Origin: Roseomonas sp. AR75
GTDB lineage: Bacteria > Pseudomonadota > Alphaproteobacteria > Acetobacterales > Acetobacteraceae
DNA length: 64,000 nt
Assembly: GCF_005222815.1 (NCBI RefSeq)
Contig: NZ_STGB01000002.1
Coordinates: 806,001-870,000, forward strand
Direction: 5' to 3'
Shown here: piece by piece, positions 38,632-47,933 of the stretch
Numbering within the stretch: the stretch's first letter is position 1
How the letters are laid out: each line of letters opens with the position of its first letter
Translations under genes and position numbers: made by a program
Notes under the pieces: model-generated
What the model saw: the letters and a program-made list of their open reading frames with translations, nothing else
What the model was told of the DNA's origin: nothing
Database searches by the model: none

Positions 38632-40233
38632 ATGAACCTCAGCCGCCGTGCGGTGCTTTCCACCTCCGCCGCGCTCGCTTCGAGCGTGATGCTTCCACAG
38701 AACAGCTTCGCGCAGGAACAACCTCGCCGCGGCGGGGTGATGACGGTGCATTTCGCCACCGAGCAGCGGATCCTGAACCCGTCGCTCCAGGCCTCCACAG
38801 GCGTCTACATCGTCGGCGGCAAGATCCAGGAACCGCTGGTGGATCTGGACGCCGCGGGTAATCCGGCGCCGTGCCTCGCGGAAAGCTGGGAGAGCTCGCC
38901 CGACGGCAAGACGATCACCTTCAAGCTGCGCCAGGGCGTCACCTGGCACGACGGCAAGCCCTTCACCTCCGCGGACGTGCAGTTCACGGCCATGGAGATG
39001 TGGAAGAAGATCCTGAACTACGGCACCGCGCTGCAGCTGTTCCTGGAAGCGGTGGACACGCCCGATCCGCACACGGCGGTGTTCCGCTATGCGCGGCCGA
39101 TGCCGATGAACCTGATCCTGCGGGCGATGCCGGATCTCGGCTATGTCTCGGCCAAGCACGTCTACGAGGGCAGCGAGATCCGCCAAAACCCGGCGAACAC
39201 CGCGCCGATGGGCACCGGTCCCTTCAAGTTCGTGCAGTACGAGCGTGGCCAGTTCATCATCGCGGAGCGCAACCCGAACTACTGGCGCAACAACCTGCCC
39301 TATCTCGACCGCATCGTCTGGCGCGTGGTGGGCGACCGCTCCGCCGCCGCGGCGCAGATGGAGGCCGGGCAGATCCTGTTCAGCCCCTATTCGGCGCTTG
39401 CCATCGCCGACTTCCAGCGCCTGGGCCGCGATCCGCGCTTCGACGTGACGACGAAGGGCAACGAGGGCAACGCGCGCACCAACACGCTGGAGTTCAACTT
39501 CCGCAACCCGATCCTGGCGGATATCCGCGTGCGCCGGGCCATCGCGCATGCGCTCGACGTGCCCTTCTTCATCGAGAATTTCCTGGGCGACTTCGCCAAG
39601 AAGGGCACGGGGCCGATCCCGTCCGTCTCCACGGACTACTATCCGGGGCCGGACACGCCGCAATACCCCTTCGACCGCCGCCGGGCCAATGCGCTGCTGG
39701 ACGAGGCGGGGCACCGTCGCGGCGCGGGCGGCGTGCGCTTCACGTTGCGCCTGAACCCCGCCCCCTGGGGCGAGGACATCGCGCTGTGGTCCACCTTCAT
39801 CCAGCAATCGCTGCAGGAAGTGGGCATCCGCGTGGAGATCGTGCGGCTGGATGCCGCGGGCTTCCTGCGCACCGTCTATAACGACTGGAACTTCGACCTG
39901 GCGACCGGCTGGCACCAGTACCGCAACGACCCCGCGGTCTCAACCACCGTCTGGTACCGATCCGGCCAGCCCAAGGGCGCGCCCTGGACGAACCAGTGGG
40001 GCTGGACCGATGCGCAGACCGACCAGCTCATCGACGCCGCGCAGACCGAGCTCGATCCCGCGAAGCGCAAGGCGCTCTATGGCGACTTCGTCCGGCGCGT
40101 GAACGATCAGATCCCGCTCTGGATGCCGATCGAGCAGATCTTCGTCTCGGTGTTCAACAAGCGGCTGCGCAACTACGCGAACAATCCGCGCTGGGCGTCG
40201 TCTTCCTGGCACGACCTGTGGCTCGCCTCGTGA
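38632..40233 (+). CDS. Peptide/nickel-type ABC substrate-binding protein (family 5), operon 2
   Basis: 533 residues. Leader MNLSRRAVLSTSAALASSVM with an RR motif, then GGVMTVHFATEQRILNPSLQ, ESWESSPDGKTITFKLRQGV and TWHDGKPFTSADVQF. The ribosome site is AGAGGAGG. It heads the second five-component transporter and is only distantly similar to the binding protein of operon 1, so the two importers probably have different ligands. Confidence 0.92.
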   Translation: MNLSRRAVLSTSAALASSVMLPQNSFAQEQPRRGGVMTVHFATEQRILNPSLQASTGVYIVGGKIQEPLVDLDAAGNPAPCLAESWESSPDGKTITFKLRQGVTWHDGKPFTSADVQFTAMEMWKKILNYGTALQLFLEAVDTPDPHTAVFRYARPMPMNLILRAMPDLGYVSAKHVYEGSEIRQNPANTAPMGTGPFKFVQYERGQFIIAERNPNYWRNNLPYLDRIVWRVVGDRSAAAAQMEAGQILFSPYSALAIADFQRLGRDPRFDVTTKGNEGNARTNTLEFNFRNPILADIRVRRAIAHALDVPFFIENFLGDFAKKGTGPIPSVSTDYYPGPDTPQYPFDRRRANALLDEAGHRRGAGGVRFTLRLNPAPWGEDIALWSTFIQQSLQEVGIRVEIVRLDAAGFLRTVYNDWNFDLATGWHQYRNDPAVSTTVWYRSGQPKGAPWTNQWGWTDAQTDQLIDAAQTELDPAKRKALYGDFVRRVNDQIPLWMPIEQIFVSVFNKRLRNYANNPRWASSSWHDLWLAS

Positions 40234-40237
40234 CCTG

Positions 40238-41218
40238 ATGCGGGTCTTCGCGCTGGCGGGGCGGCGGCTTGCCGCCTCCCTGCCCACGCTGCTGATCATC
40301 CTGGTCGGCGTGTTCCTGTTGCTGCAGCTCGCGCCCGGCGACACGGTGGACGCGCTGATGGCGCAGATGGGCGGCGGCGGCGATGCGCAGGTGGCGGCCG
40401 ATCTGCGCGCCTTCTACGGGCTCGACCTCTCCGTCCCGGCGCAGCTCGGCAACTACCTGTGGCGGCTGGTGCGGCTCGATCTCGGCTTCTCCTCGATCTA
40501 CGGCAAGCCGGTCGCGACCGTGATCCTGGAGAGGCTGCCTGCGACGCTGCTGCTGATGGCCTCGGCACTCTCCTTCGCCTTCTTCTTCGGCCTGCTGCTG
40601 GGCGTGCTGGCGGCGCGGCGGGTGAATGGCTGGCCGGACACGCTGATCTCGACGCTCGGCCTGGTGTTCTACGCCACGCCATCCTTCTGGTTCGGCCTGA
40701 TGGCGATCGTGTTGTTCGCGGTGCACCTGGAATGGCTGCCGGCGGGGGGCTTCGAAGAGATCGGCGCGGGCTACACCGGCCTGCGGCGCACGCTGGACAT
40801 CGCGACGCATCTCGTGCTGCCGACGCTGACGCTCGGGCTGATCTTCCTCGCGATCTATCTCCGCATCATGCGCGCCTCCATGCTGGAGGTGCTGAGCCTC
40901 GATTTCGTGCGCACCGCACGCGCCAAGGGGCTGGACGAGACGCGGGTCGTGGTGCGGCACGTGCTGCGCAACGCCATGCTGCCGATGGTGACCCTGGTCG
41001 GGCTGCAGGCCGGCACGATGCTGGGTGGGTCCGTGGTGGTGGAGAGCGTCTTCTCGCTGCCCGGCCTCGGGCGGCTGGCCTATGAATCGGTGGTGCAGCG
41101 CGACCTGAACACGCTGCTCGGCATCGTCTTCGTCTCGGCCCTGCTGGTCATCACGGTGAACTTCATCGTGGACCTGCTCTATGCGCGGCTCGATCCGCGG
41201 ATCGGGGCGGGCGGCTGA
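40238..41218 (+). CDS. Dipeptide-type ABC permease, DppB-like, operon 2
   Basis: 326 residues. GRRLAASLPTLLIILVGVFLLLQLAPGD starts the DppB-type membrane domain. The coupling loop is DFVRTARAKGLDETRVVVRHVLRNAMLP and GGSVVVESVFSLPGLGRL follows. It begins four bases after the binding-protein stop and overlaps the next gene by one base. Confidence 0.93.
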   Translation: MRVFALAGRRLAASLPTLLIILVGVFLLLQLAPGDTVDALMAQMGGGGDAQVAADLRAFYGLDLSVPAQLGNYLWRLVRLDLGFSSIYGKPVATVILERLPATLLLMASALSFAFFFGLLLGVLAARRVNGWPDTLISTLGLVFYATPSFWFGLMAIVLFAVHLEWLPAGGFEEIGAGYTGLRRTLDIATHLVLPTLTLGLIFLAIYLRIMRASMLEVLSLDFVRTARAKGLDETRVVVRHVLRNAMLPMVTLVGLQAGTMLGGSVVVESVFSLPGLGRLAYESVVQRDLNTLLGIVFVSALLVITVNFIVDLLYARLDPRIGAGG

Positions 41219-42048
41219 TGCGCTTCGTCGTCGCCTATCTGCGCAGCCCGCCGGCGGTGATCGGGCTTGTGCTGCTGCTGGTCGTGATCGGCATGGCGCT
41301 GAGCGCCGACTGGTTCTACCCGCGCGATCCGCTCTCGCTTGCCGGGCGACCGCTGATCTGGCCCGGCGCCAATCCGCGCTTCCTGCTCGGCACCGACAAT
41401 TCCGGGCGCGACATCGCGGCGCAGATCTTCCACGGCGCGCGGGTGTCGCTGCTGATCGGCGTGGTCGCGACCTCCATCGCCATCGCGCTCGGCATCGTCA
41501 TCGGTGCGCTGGCCGGCTATCATGGCGGCTGGGTGGACGATGTGCTGATGCGCGTCACCGAGGCCTTCCAGACGCTGCCCAATTTTCTCCTGTTGCTGGT
41601 GTTCGTGGCCGTCTTCGGCTCCGACATCGTCACGGTCACGATCGCCATCGGTGCCGTCTCCTGGCCGGCGCCGGCGCGGCTCACGCGGGCCGAGTTCCTG
41701 ACGCTGCGCAACCGCGAATTCGTGCAGGCCTGCCGCACCCTCGGCATGGGCGATGGCCGCATCATCTTCCGCGAGATCCTGCCCAATGCGCTGCCGCCGG
41801 TGATCGTCTACGCTTCCGTCATCATGGCCGTCGCCATCCTGCTGGAAAGCGCTCTGGCCTTCCTGCGCCTGTCCGATCCCAACGTCGCCTCCTGGGGCAA
41901 CCTCATCGGGCTGGGGCGGGACGTGCTGCGGGTGCAGTGGTACGTCTCGGCCATTCCGGGCGTGGCGATCCTGGTCACGGTGCTGGCGGTGTCGCTGGTC
42001 GGGCAGGGACTGAACGACGCGCTGAACCCGCGGCTGCGCAAGCGATGA
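41218..42048 (+). CDS. Dipeptide-type ABC permease, DppC-like, operon 2
   Basis: 276 residues. PPAVIGLVLLLVVIGMALSADWFYPRDP, then FLLGTDNSGRDIAAQIFHGARVSLLIG and coupling loop EFVQACRTLGMGDGRIIFREILPNALPP. It overlaps the dual ATPase by four bases. Six membrane segments are predicted. Confidence 0.93.
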   Translation: MRFVVAYLRSPPAVIGLVLLLVVIGMALSADWFYPRDPLSLAGRPLIWPGANPRFLLGTDNSGRDIAAQIFHGARVSLLIGVVATSIAIALGIVIGALAGYHGGWVDDVLMRVTEAFQTLPNFLLLLVFVAVFGSDIVTVTIAIGAVSWPAPARLTRAEFLTLRNREFVQACRTLGMGDGRIIFREILPNALPPVIVYASVIMAVAILLESALAFLRLSDPNVASWGNLIGLGRDVLRVQWYVSAIPGVAILVTVLAVSLVGQGLNDALNPRLRKR

Positions 42049-43652
42049 GCGCGGTGCTTTCGCTTCAGGGCCTGACGGTCGCGCTGCCGAAGGGCGCTGA
42101 CCGCCCGCATGCGCTGGAGAATGTCTCGCTCGATCTCAACGCCAACGAGATCCTCTGCGTCGTCGGCGAATCCGGCTCCGGCAAGTCCATGACGGCCAGT
42201 GCCATCATGCGCCTGCTGCCGCCGGGCGTGCACATCGCGCGTGGGTCCGTGCTGTTCGAGGGCCAGGATCTCGCCACGGCCGACGATGGCACCATGCGCG
42301 CGATCCGCGGCGCCGGCATCGCGATGGTCTTCCAGGAACCGATGACGGCGCTGAATCCGCTGCGCACGGTGGGCGACCAGATCGGCGAGATGTTCCGCAT
42401 CCATGCCGGCCTGCCCGCGCAGCAGATCGCGGCGCGCACCCTCGCCCTGTTGGAGGAAGTGCGCATCCCCGATCCCGCCCAGGCCGCCCGCGCCTATCCG
42501 CACGAGCTTTCCGGCGGGCAGCGGCAGCGCGCGATGATCGCCATGGCGCTGGCGCTCGATCCCAAGGTGCTGATCGCGGACGAGCCGACCACCGCGCTCG
42601 ACGTCACCACCCAGGCGCAGATCCTGCACCTGATCCGCGACCTGCAGCGCCGCAAGGGCACGGCCGTGCTGTTCATCACGCATGATTTCGGCGTGGTGGC
42701 GGAGATCGCGGACCGCGTGGCGGTGATGCAGCACGGCGTGGTGGTGGAACAGGGCCCGGCCGCGCAGGTGCTGCACGCGCCGCGGCACCCCTACACGCAG
42801 GCGCTGATCGCCGCGGTGCCGCCGCTGCGGGCGCCGCCGCCGCGCGCCCTGTCGGACGACATCATCCTGCGCATGGAAGCGGTGCAGAAGACCTATCGCA
42901 GCGGCGGCTTCCTCGGGCGGGGTGCACGGGTGACGCATGCGGTGCGTGGCGTCTCGCTCGACCTGCCGCGCGGCGCGACGCTCGGGGTGGTGGGCGAATC
43001 GGGCTCGGGCAAATCCACCCTCGCCCGCTGCATCGTGCGGCTGATCGAGCCCGATGGCGGCGCCATCCGCCTGGACGGCATCGACCTGCTCAAGCTGCGC
43101 AAGCGGGAGATGCGCCAGGCCGCGCGCCGCGTGCAGATGGTCTTCCAGGACCCCTTCGGCTCGCTCAATCCGCGCCGGCGCGCGGGCGAGCTGGTGGCGC
43201 AGGGCCCCATCGTGCATGGCACGGATCCCGCCGCGGCGATGGCGCGGGCGAAGGAGCTTTTCGCGCTGGTCGGCCTCGATCCCGCCTCCACCGAGCGCTA
43301 TCCGCACGAATTCAGTGGCGGCCAGCGCCAGCGCATCGGCCTGGCACGCGCCCTGGCGCTGGAGCCGGAGGTGCTGGTGGCGGACGAACCGGTCTCCGCG
43401 CTGGATGTCTCGGTGCAGGCGCAGGTGCTTCGGCTGCTCGCGGAGCTGCGCGAACGGCTGAACCTCTCCATCGTCTTCATCACCCACGACCTGCGTGTCG
43501 CCGCGCAGGTCTGCGACATGGTCGCGGTGATGCAGGCGGGCGAGGTGGTGGAGCATGGCCCGATCGGCGCCGTCTTCAACACGCCGCGGCACGCCTACAC
43601 CCGGGCGCTGCTCGCCTCGGTGCCCGGGCGGGACTTCGCGCCGACGGCCTGA
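42045..43652 (+). CDS. Fused dual ABC ATPase (DppD-DppF), operon 2
   Basis: 535 residues with two complete nucleotide-binding domains. The first has GESGSGKSMTASAIM, LSGGQRQRAMIAMAL and VLIADEPTTALDVTTQ. The second has GESGSGKSTLARCIV, FSGGQRQRIGLARAL and VLVADEPVSALDVSVQ. The fusion gives one polypeptide serving both permeases, whereas operon 1 encodes two separate ATPases. This architecture (GsiA/YejF-like) is common in alphaproteobacteria. Confidence 0.93.
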   Translation: MSAVLSLQGLTVALPKGADRPHALENVSLDLNANEILCVVGESGSGKSMTASAIMRLLPPGVHIARGSVLFEGQDLATADDGTMRAIRGAGIAMVFQEPMTALNPLRTVGDQIGEMFRIHAGLPAQQIAARTLALLEEVRIPDPAQAARAYPHELSGGQRQRAMIAMALALDPKVLIADEPTTALDVTTQAQILHLIRDLQRRKGTAVLFITHDFGVVAEIADRVAVMQHGVVVEQGPAAQVLHAPRHPYTQALIAAVPPLRAPPPRALSDDIILRMEAVQKTYRSGGFLGRGARVTHAVRGVSLDLPRGATLGVVGESGSGKSTLARCIVRLIEPDGGAIRLDGIDLLKLRKREMRQAARRVQMVFQDPFGSLNPRRRAGELVAQGPIVHGTDPAAAMARAKELFALVGLDPASTERYPHEFSGGQRQRIGLARALALEPEVLVADEPVSALDVSVQAQVLRLLAELRERLNLSIVFITHDLRVAAQVCDMVAVMQAGEVVEHGPIGAVFNTPRHAYTRALLASVPGRDFAPTA

Positions 43653-43659
43653 GCCCGCT

Positions 43660-43776
43660 TCAGTGCCGGCAGCGGCGATCCTGGCCGGGCGTAAGGTCGA
43701 TGCTCGCCGCCATCTCGGCGATGCCGAAGGGCTCCGCCAGATGCGCCATCGCCCAGTCCCGCACCCGCGCCAGGCG
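43660..43776 (-). pseudogene. Fragment of AraC-type HTH regulator
   Basis: The minus strand reads RLARVRDWAMAHLAEPFGIA-EMAASIDLT before a stop at 43660. This is the first helix-turn-helix of an AraC/XylS DNA-binding domain (VRDWxxAHLAEPFxxxxMAxxxxLS). The rest of the domain and the sensor domain are absent, so it is a short relic. Confidence 0.55.
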
Positions 43777-43782
43777 CCCGCG

Positions 43783-43869
43783 GGGCTGGCCGAGGCGGTG
43801 GCCTTCCTGCTGTCCGACGCGGCTTCCGGCAGCATCGGCGCGCTGGTCCCGGTGACGGCGCGCGGATAG
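43783..43869 (+). pseudogene. Fragment of SDR C-terminus
   Basis: The plus strand reads GLAEAVAFLLSDAASGSIGA-LVPVTARG then stop. This matches the last helix and strand of short-chain dehydrogenases (AEAVAFLLSDAASxxTGxxxPVDGG). No Rossmann motif or catalytic Ser/Tyr precedes it. Together with the opposed AraC fragment it marks a deletion scar. Confidence 0.5.
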
Positions 43870-43885
43870 TGCCGCCGCGGCTGGG

Positions 43886-44524
43886 CTAAGGCGGCGGCGG
43901 GCCGATCACGAAGGTCCTGAGCCGGTTGGCGTAGTCCAGCTCGCGGATGCCGCCGGGCGTCGTCACGTTGATCCCGGTCTTCATCACCGAAGCCGGCTTC
44001 TGCGCGTTGGTGTAGTGGTCCCAGGTGACGCAATCGGCCAGGCCGCCATTGCGGTTCACCACCGCCGCACCGGTGGAGGTGGTCTTCTCGTCCTTCTTGT
44101 AGAAGATGCGGCAGGAAGGCGCCCCGTGCGCCTGGTGCTGGTATTCCACATAGGTGCCATTGGCGGGCGCCAGGACGCTGGTATCGAAGCCGCGGCAATT
44201 TCCCTGCCAGTTCATGACCCGCGCATAGCTCGTGACCTCGCCCTTCCACACCTCCAGCCGGGCGGCCGCGCTGCTGGCGTAGTAGCGGATGTCGAAGTTG
44301 CAGGAGCTGTACATGTCCGTGACGTGCCCCGCGGCCAGGCCCTTGTTGGTGGCATAGGCCCAGAAGGCGGCGAAGACCGGCCGGGAGGCTTCCGTGTCCG
44401 TCAGGTGCACGCCCCAGAGCGCGTTGTTCGTCCGCAGCACCAGCCCCATGCAGACCAGCAGGTGCGGAAAGCCGATGGTCGCCGCGTCGCGGCCCATCAT
44501 GTCCTCGTCGAGATAGATCGCCAC
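43886..44524 (-). CDS. Hypothetical protein with conserved-looking Cys and His
   Basis: 212 residues from a GTG at 44524 (VAIYLDEDMMGRDAATIGFP). No signal peptide or membrane helix. Five Cys are spread along the protein (LVCMG, SSCNF, GNCRG, PSCRI, ADCVT). LVCMGLVLRTNNALWGVHLT places a Cys and a His 15 residues apart, with hydrophobic strands around them. This loosely recalls the Cys/His pair of CheD- and CNF-type deamidases, but I cannot confirm homology. An internal ATG at 44500 is an alternative start. The gene is isolated between fragments and a divergent hypothetical gene. Confidence 0.6.
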   Translation of the reverse strand: MAIYLDEDMMGRDAATIGFPHLLVCMGLVLRTNNALWGVHLTDTEASRPVFAAFWAYATNKGLAAGHVTDMYSSCNFDIRYYASSAAARLEVWKGEVTSYARVMNWQGNCRGFDTSVLAPANGTYVEYQHQAHGAPSCRIFYKKDEKTTSTGAAVVNRNGGLADCVTWDHYTNAQKPASVMKTGINVTTPGGIRELDYANRLRTFVIGPPPP

Positions 44525-44674
44525 CGGTGCCTCCCCCTGCCGCGCGCCGGACGCAACCTTGGCGCGGAGAGCGTCGCAGGGGCAATCACCAGCGCGGCAA
44601 GTGGCTCCGGCCGCGCATCCGCGGGTCGCCTCATGCGCTTGATCGGGCAGCACCTCTGCCTGGAAAGAACAGTC

Positions 44675-45052
44675 ATGTCGGACAGCGCCCTTCCCACCAT
44701 CGCCATCGCGATCACCCCGATGCACCGCACCGAGGAGGGGATCTGGGAAAGTGGCGGACGGGACGGCGCCGCCTTCTACCTGGTGGAACTCGTCCAGGGC
44801 GACGGTACGGATGCCGAGGTGCTGGTGGAATGCCGGGACCAACGCTCCGCCGCCTTCGCCGCGCGCGTCGCCGCCGCGACGACGACCCTGCTCGGCCTGG
44901 CCGGCGCCGACGCCGCGGACGGGGTGGAGGCCTTCGACGAGGAGACCGCCGCCATCCTCGCCGCCAACCCAACGCCGGAGATCGCCCTGCCCGCGGGCGA
45001 ATGGCGCGCCGAGGACGAGGAGGAGGATGAGCCGCCCGTCCGCCCCTCCTGA
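44675..45052 (+). CDS. Hypothetical protein with acidic C-terminus
   Basis: 125 residues from the ATG at 44675 (MSDSALPTIAIAITPMHRTEEGIWES). It seems to form one alpha/beta domain (AAFYLVELVQGDGTDAEVLVECRDQRSAAFAARVAAAT) and ends in a strongly acidic, likely disordered tail (RAEDEEEDEPPVRPS). No recognised family. A longer reading from 44633 has no ribosome site. Confidence 0.6.
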   Translation: MSDSALPTIAIAITPMHRTEEGIWESGGRDGAAFYLVELVQGDGTDAEVLVECRDQRSAAFAARVAAATTTLLGLAGADAADGVEAFDEETAAILAANPTPEIALPAGEWRAEDEEEDEPPVRPS

Positions 45053-45129
45053 TCCTGTCCGGCGGCGGCGCCGTGCGGCCGCCAGCAACTCGCCTCACGG
45101 CCGCCGCATCCGTCTATGATGACGGCGTC

Positions 45130-46197
45130 ATGAACCACCCTGCCCCCCTGCCGTTGCGGCCAGGCGGCCCAGCCCTGCCGCGGCCGGCCCTTTCCGTCGT
45201 CGTGCCCGCCTATAACGAGCAAGAGGTGCTGCCGGCCTTCCATGCCCGCATCGTGCCGGTGATGGAGGCGATCGGGCTGCCCTTCGAGGTCGTCTATGTG
45301 AACGACGGGTCCCGCGACACGACGCTGGAGATCATGCTGCGGCTGCAGGCGACCGACCCGCGCGTCGCGGTGGTCAATCTCAGCCGCAACTTCGGCAAGG
45401 AGATCGCGCTGACCGCCGGCCTCGATCATGCGGCGGCGAGCGATGCCGTGGTGGTGATCGACGCCGACCTGCAGGACCCGCCGGAGGTCATTCCGGAACT
45501 CGTCGCCGCCTGGCGGCGCGGTTTCGACATCGCCTATGCGCAGCGCCGCGTGCGGGAAGGCGAAACCTGGGCCAAGAAGGCGACAGCCGCAGCCTTCTAC
45601 CGCGTGATGCAGAGGATCGGCGGGCGGGTGCAATTGCCCCCGAACACCGGCGATTTCCGCCTGATGAGCCGACGCTCGCTGGACGCGCTGCTGTCCCTCA
45701 GGGAGCAGCATCGTTTCATGAAGGGGCTGTTCGCCTGGGTCGGCTTCCCCTCGGTCGCCGTGCTGTACGACCGCGCGCCCCGCGCGGCGGGGACGACCAA
45801 GTGGAACTACTGGAAGCTGTGGAACCTAAGCCTGGAGGGCATCACCAGCTTCACCGTCGGCCCGCTGAAGATCGCCACCTATCTGGGCTTCGCCACCGCC
45901 GTCTTCGCGGCGTTCTATGCGATGCAGCTGATTATCCGCACGCTGATCTGGGGCAACCCGGTCGCGGGCTACCCGAGCCTGCTGGCGGTGGTGCTGTTCT
46001 TCGGCGGCGTGCAGCTCATGACGCTCGGCGTGATCGGCGAATATCTCGGCCGTATCTTCAACGAGACCAAGGGCCGCCCGCTCTACATCGTGGAACGGCA
46101 CCTGCCCTCGGACGCCGCCTACCGGCAGGCGATCAGCGTGCCCAGCGGCGCGCAGCGCGTGGCGGAATCCGGCACCAGCGGCGCCAGCGCGGCCTGA
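45130..46197 (+). CDS. Membrane glycosyltransferase family 2 (GtrB/DPM-like)
   Basis: 355 residues. GT-A fold: LSVVVPAYNEQEVLPAF, VVYVNDGSRDTTLEIM and the nucleotide/metal motif VVVIDADLQDPPEVI, then PPNTGDFRLMSRRSLD. Two C-terminal membrane helices (about residues 250-275 and 285-310) anchor it. GtrB/DPM-like enzymes transfer a sugar from a nucleotide to polyprenyl phosphate at the inner leaflet. Its last 79 bases overlap the convergent membrane-protein gene, whose product could be the partner that uses the lipid-linked sugar. Confidence 0.9.
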   Translation: MNHPAPLPLRPGGPALPRPALSVVVPAYNEQEVLPAFHARIVPVMEAIGLPFEVVYVNDGSRDTTLEIMLRLQATDPRVAVVNLSRNFGKEIALTAGLDHAAASDAVVVIDADLQDPPEVIPELVAAWRRGFDIAYAQRRVREGETWAKKATAAAFYRVMQRIGGRVQLPPNTGDFRLMSRRSLDALLSLREQHRFMKGLFAWVGFPSVAVLYDRAPRAAGTTKWNYWKLWNLSLEGITSFTVGPLKIATYLGFATAVFAAFYAMQLIIRTLIWGNPVAGYPSLLAVVLFFGGVQLMTLGVIGEYLGRIFNETKGRPLYIVERHLPSDAAYRQAISVPSGAQRVAESGTSGASAA

Positions 46198-47763
46198 GCC
46201 GAAGGCAGGATCAGCCGCAACTCGCCGGGCGCCAGCGGCGCGGCGGCCAGCGCCGCGTCGCGGCAGGTGGGCGGGGTGCGCCAGCGCGCGACATACATGG
46301 TGGAGGCCGGCACCGGGCGCTCCGACGCCAGCAAAAGCGTCTCAAGCAGCAGCGCATAGGTCCCGCCGCCGGTCGCGTGGTCCACGCAGGGCCAGGACGG
46401 CAGCAGCGTCAGGGACCGCGCCTCGGCCAGCGCCTCGCGCAGCGCGGAGGCCGGCACGGTCCAGGGCGTGCGCTGGCCGGCCCAGCCGGCGAGCGCGGCG
46501 CGCAGCGGCGCGGCATCGACGAATTGCACCAGGCCGAACACGAGGCACAGCACCGGCGCGCGCCGCGCCAGCAGCACCATCGCGCCCACCAGCAGCGCAT
46601 AGCCCACCGGCCAGAAGAACCGGCCGGAGGCACGGAACTGCTCGAGTGGCCCGGGCGCCGGGCCGAGGTCCAGCACGATCCGCTCGCCGAAGCCGACGCG
46701 GTGGCTGATGGCCAGCAGCGTGAGCGCCAGCAGCACCAGCGCCAGCCCGGCATGCTCGCGCAGCATGCGGAAGGCGCGCCGTGGCGCCAGCACCACGCCG
46801 CAGGCCAGCGCCAACAGAAGGCCGAGGCCGAGCCAGTTGTAGCCTTCCCACCCGCCATGCCCGGTGGCGTCGAGCTGCGGCGACCAGGGCCATCCGATGA
46901 TCCCCGATCCCGCCGGCCAGACCGGCGAGAGCAGGTTCATCGCGAACATGCCGTAGCCGCCATCGCCCGCCGCGCCGAGATAGCCGAAGCCCGCCATCAC
47001 GCCGCCCACCGCGGCGGCGCTCGCCGCCACCGCCAGGGCCGGGCCGATGAAGGGCTGGCCCCGCAGCAGCCGCGTCGCCGGCACGGCGCCGAGCAGCGCC
47101 AGCGTCATCGCCGCCAGGTAGGGATGCACCAGCAGCGCCACCACCTGCAGCAGCCCGGCGCCGAGCCAGCGCGGCACGGTCGGCCGCCGCACGAGGCGCA
47201 GGTAGAACCCGAGGCCGAGCAACAGCAGCACATGCCCGGTCAGCGCCGCATGGCCGAACCGGCCGATCCAGGCCGGCATGGAGAGCGCGGCCAGCGCCAC
47301 GCCGAGCGTCGGCAGCAGCCGCGTCTCGCCCGCGCCGCGCAGCGCCCAGACGGCGGCAACCGGCTGCAGCGCCCAGCCCAGCGCATAGAACAGCCCGACG
47401 CCATGGAAGCCAGGCGGCAGCCAGTCGCGGACCGTCTTCAGCGGCAGCGCGAGCGCCGGGATAGAATCGGCGAAGACGGTGTTGATGCCGCCTTCCTGCG
47501 TGTTCAGGTTGGCCGCGAAGGTCGGCGGCCAGCGCCAGGCATCGGCGATCAGGTAGCGCTGCGCGATTGCGTGCTGCGCGGCATCGCCGGCGGGACGCCA
47601 ATCCGCGCCGGCGACCGGGAACAGGAAATCCGACGGGAAGATCGTGGCAGCCAGCGCGATCCCGAGGACAAGGGCGACGGCGTAGCCGAGCGTGGCGGAG
47701 CGGAGCAGGCGCAGGGTTCCGGCACAGGGACGCCGATCTATCGCATCAGGCGGCGCCGCTCAC
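46119..47763 (-). CDS. Large polytopic membrane protein (DUF6311/glycosyltransferase-like), start disrupted
   Basis: The frame is open from 47759 to 46119 and encodes about 545 residues with roughly ten membrane helices. Landmarks are DAAQHAIAQRYLIADAWRWP, ADSIPALALPLKTVRDWLPP, FHGVGLFYALGWALQPV and HPYLAAMTLALLGAVP, as in DUF6311-type membrane proteins of polysaccharide loci. No ATG, GTG or TTG occurs in frame before GTG 47300, which would delete the first quarter. A GTG at 47763 overlaps the upstream stop as GTGA, and removing one T at 47748 would join it in frame as VSGAADAIDRRP. So either a one-base insertion has damaged the gene or the sequence has an error there. Confidence 0.7.
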
Positions 47764-47933
47764 CAGACCAGCGGCAGCACCATCCCCAGCGCGATCCAGA
47801 ACAGCGACGAAACCGCCAGCGCCCCGAGTATTCCGCGCGCCGCCGCTGTCGGGTCGCAGCTGCGTGGCGGCAGCCGAAACGCCCTCTGCACGGGCAACGC
47901 TGCCCTGTCCTGTGGCAGGAGAATCCGTCCCAT
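47760..47933 (-). CDS. Small single-pass membrane protein
   Basis: 57 residues from the ATG at 47933 (MGRILLPQDRAALPVQRAFR). The C-terminus is a single membrane helix (ILGALAVSSLFWIALGMVLPLVW). Its TGA overlaps a GTG that is the likely original start of the large membrane protein downstream, so the two were probably coupled. The composition is acceptable but the gene is short. Confidence 0.4.
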   Translation of the reverse strand: MGRILLPQDRAALPVQRAFRLPPRSCDPTAAARGILGALAVSSLFWIALGMVLPLVW

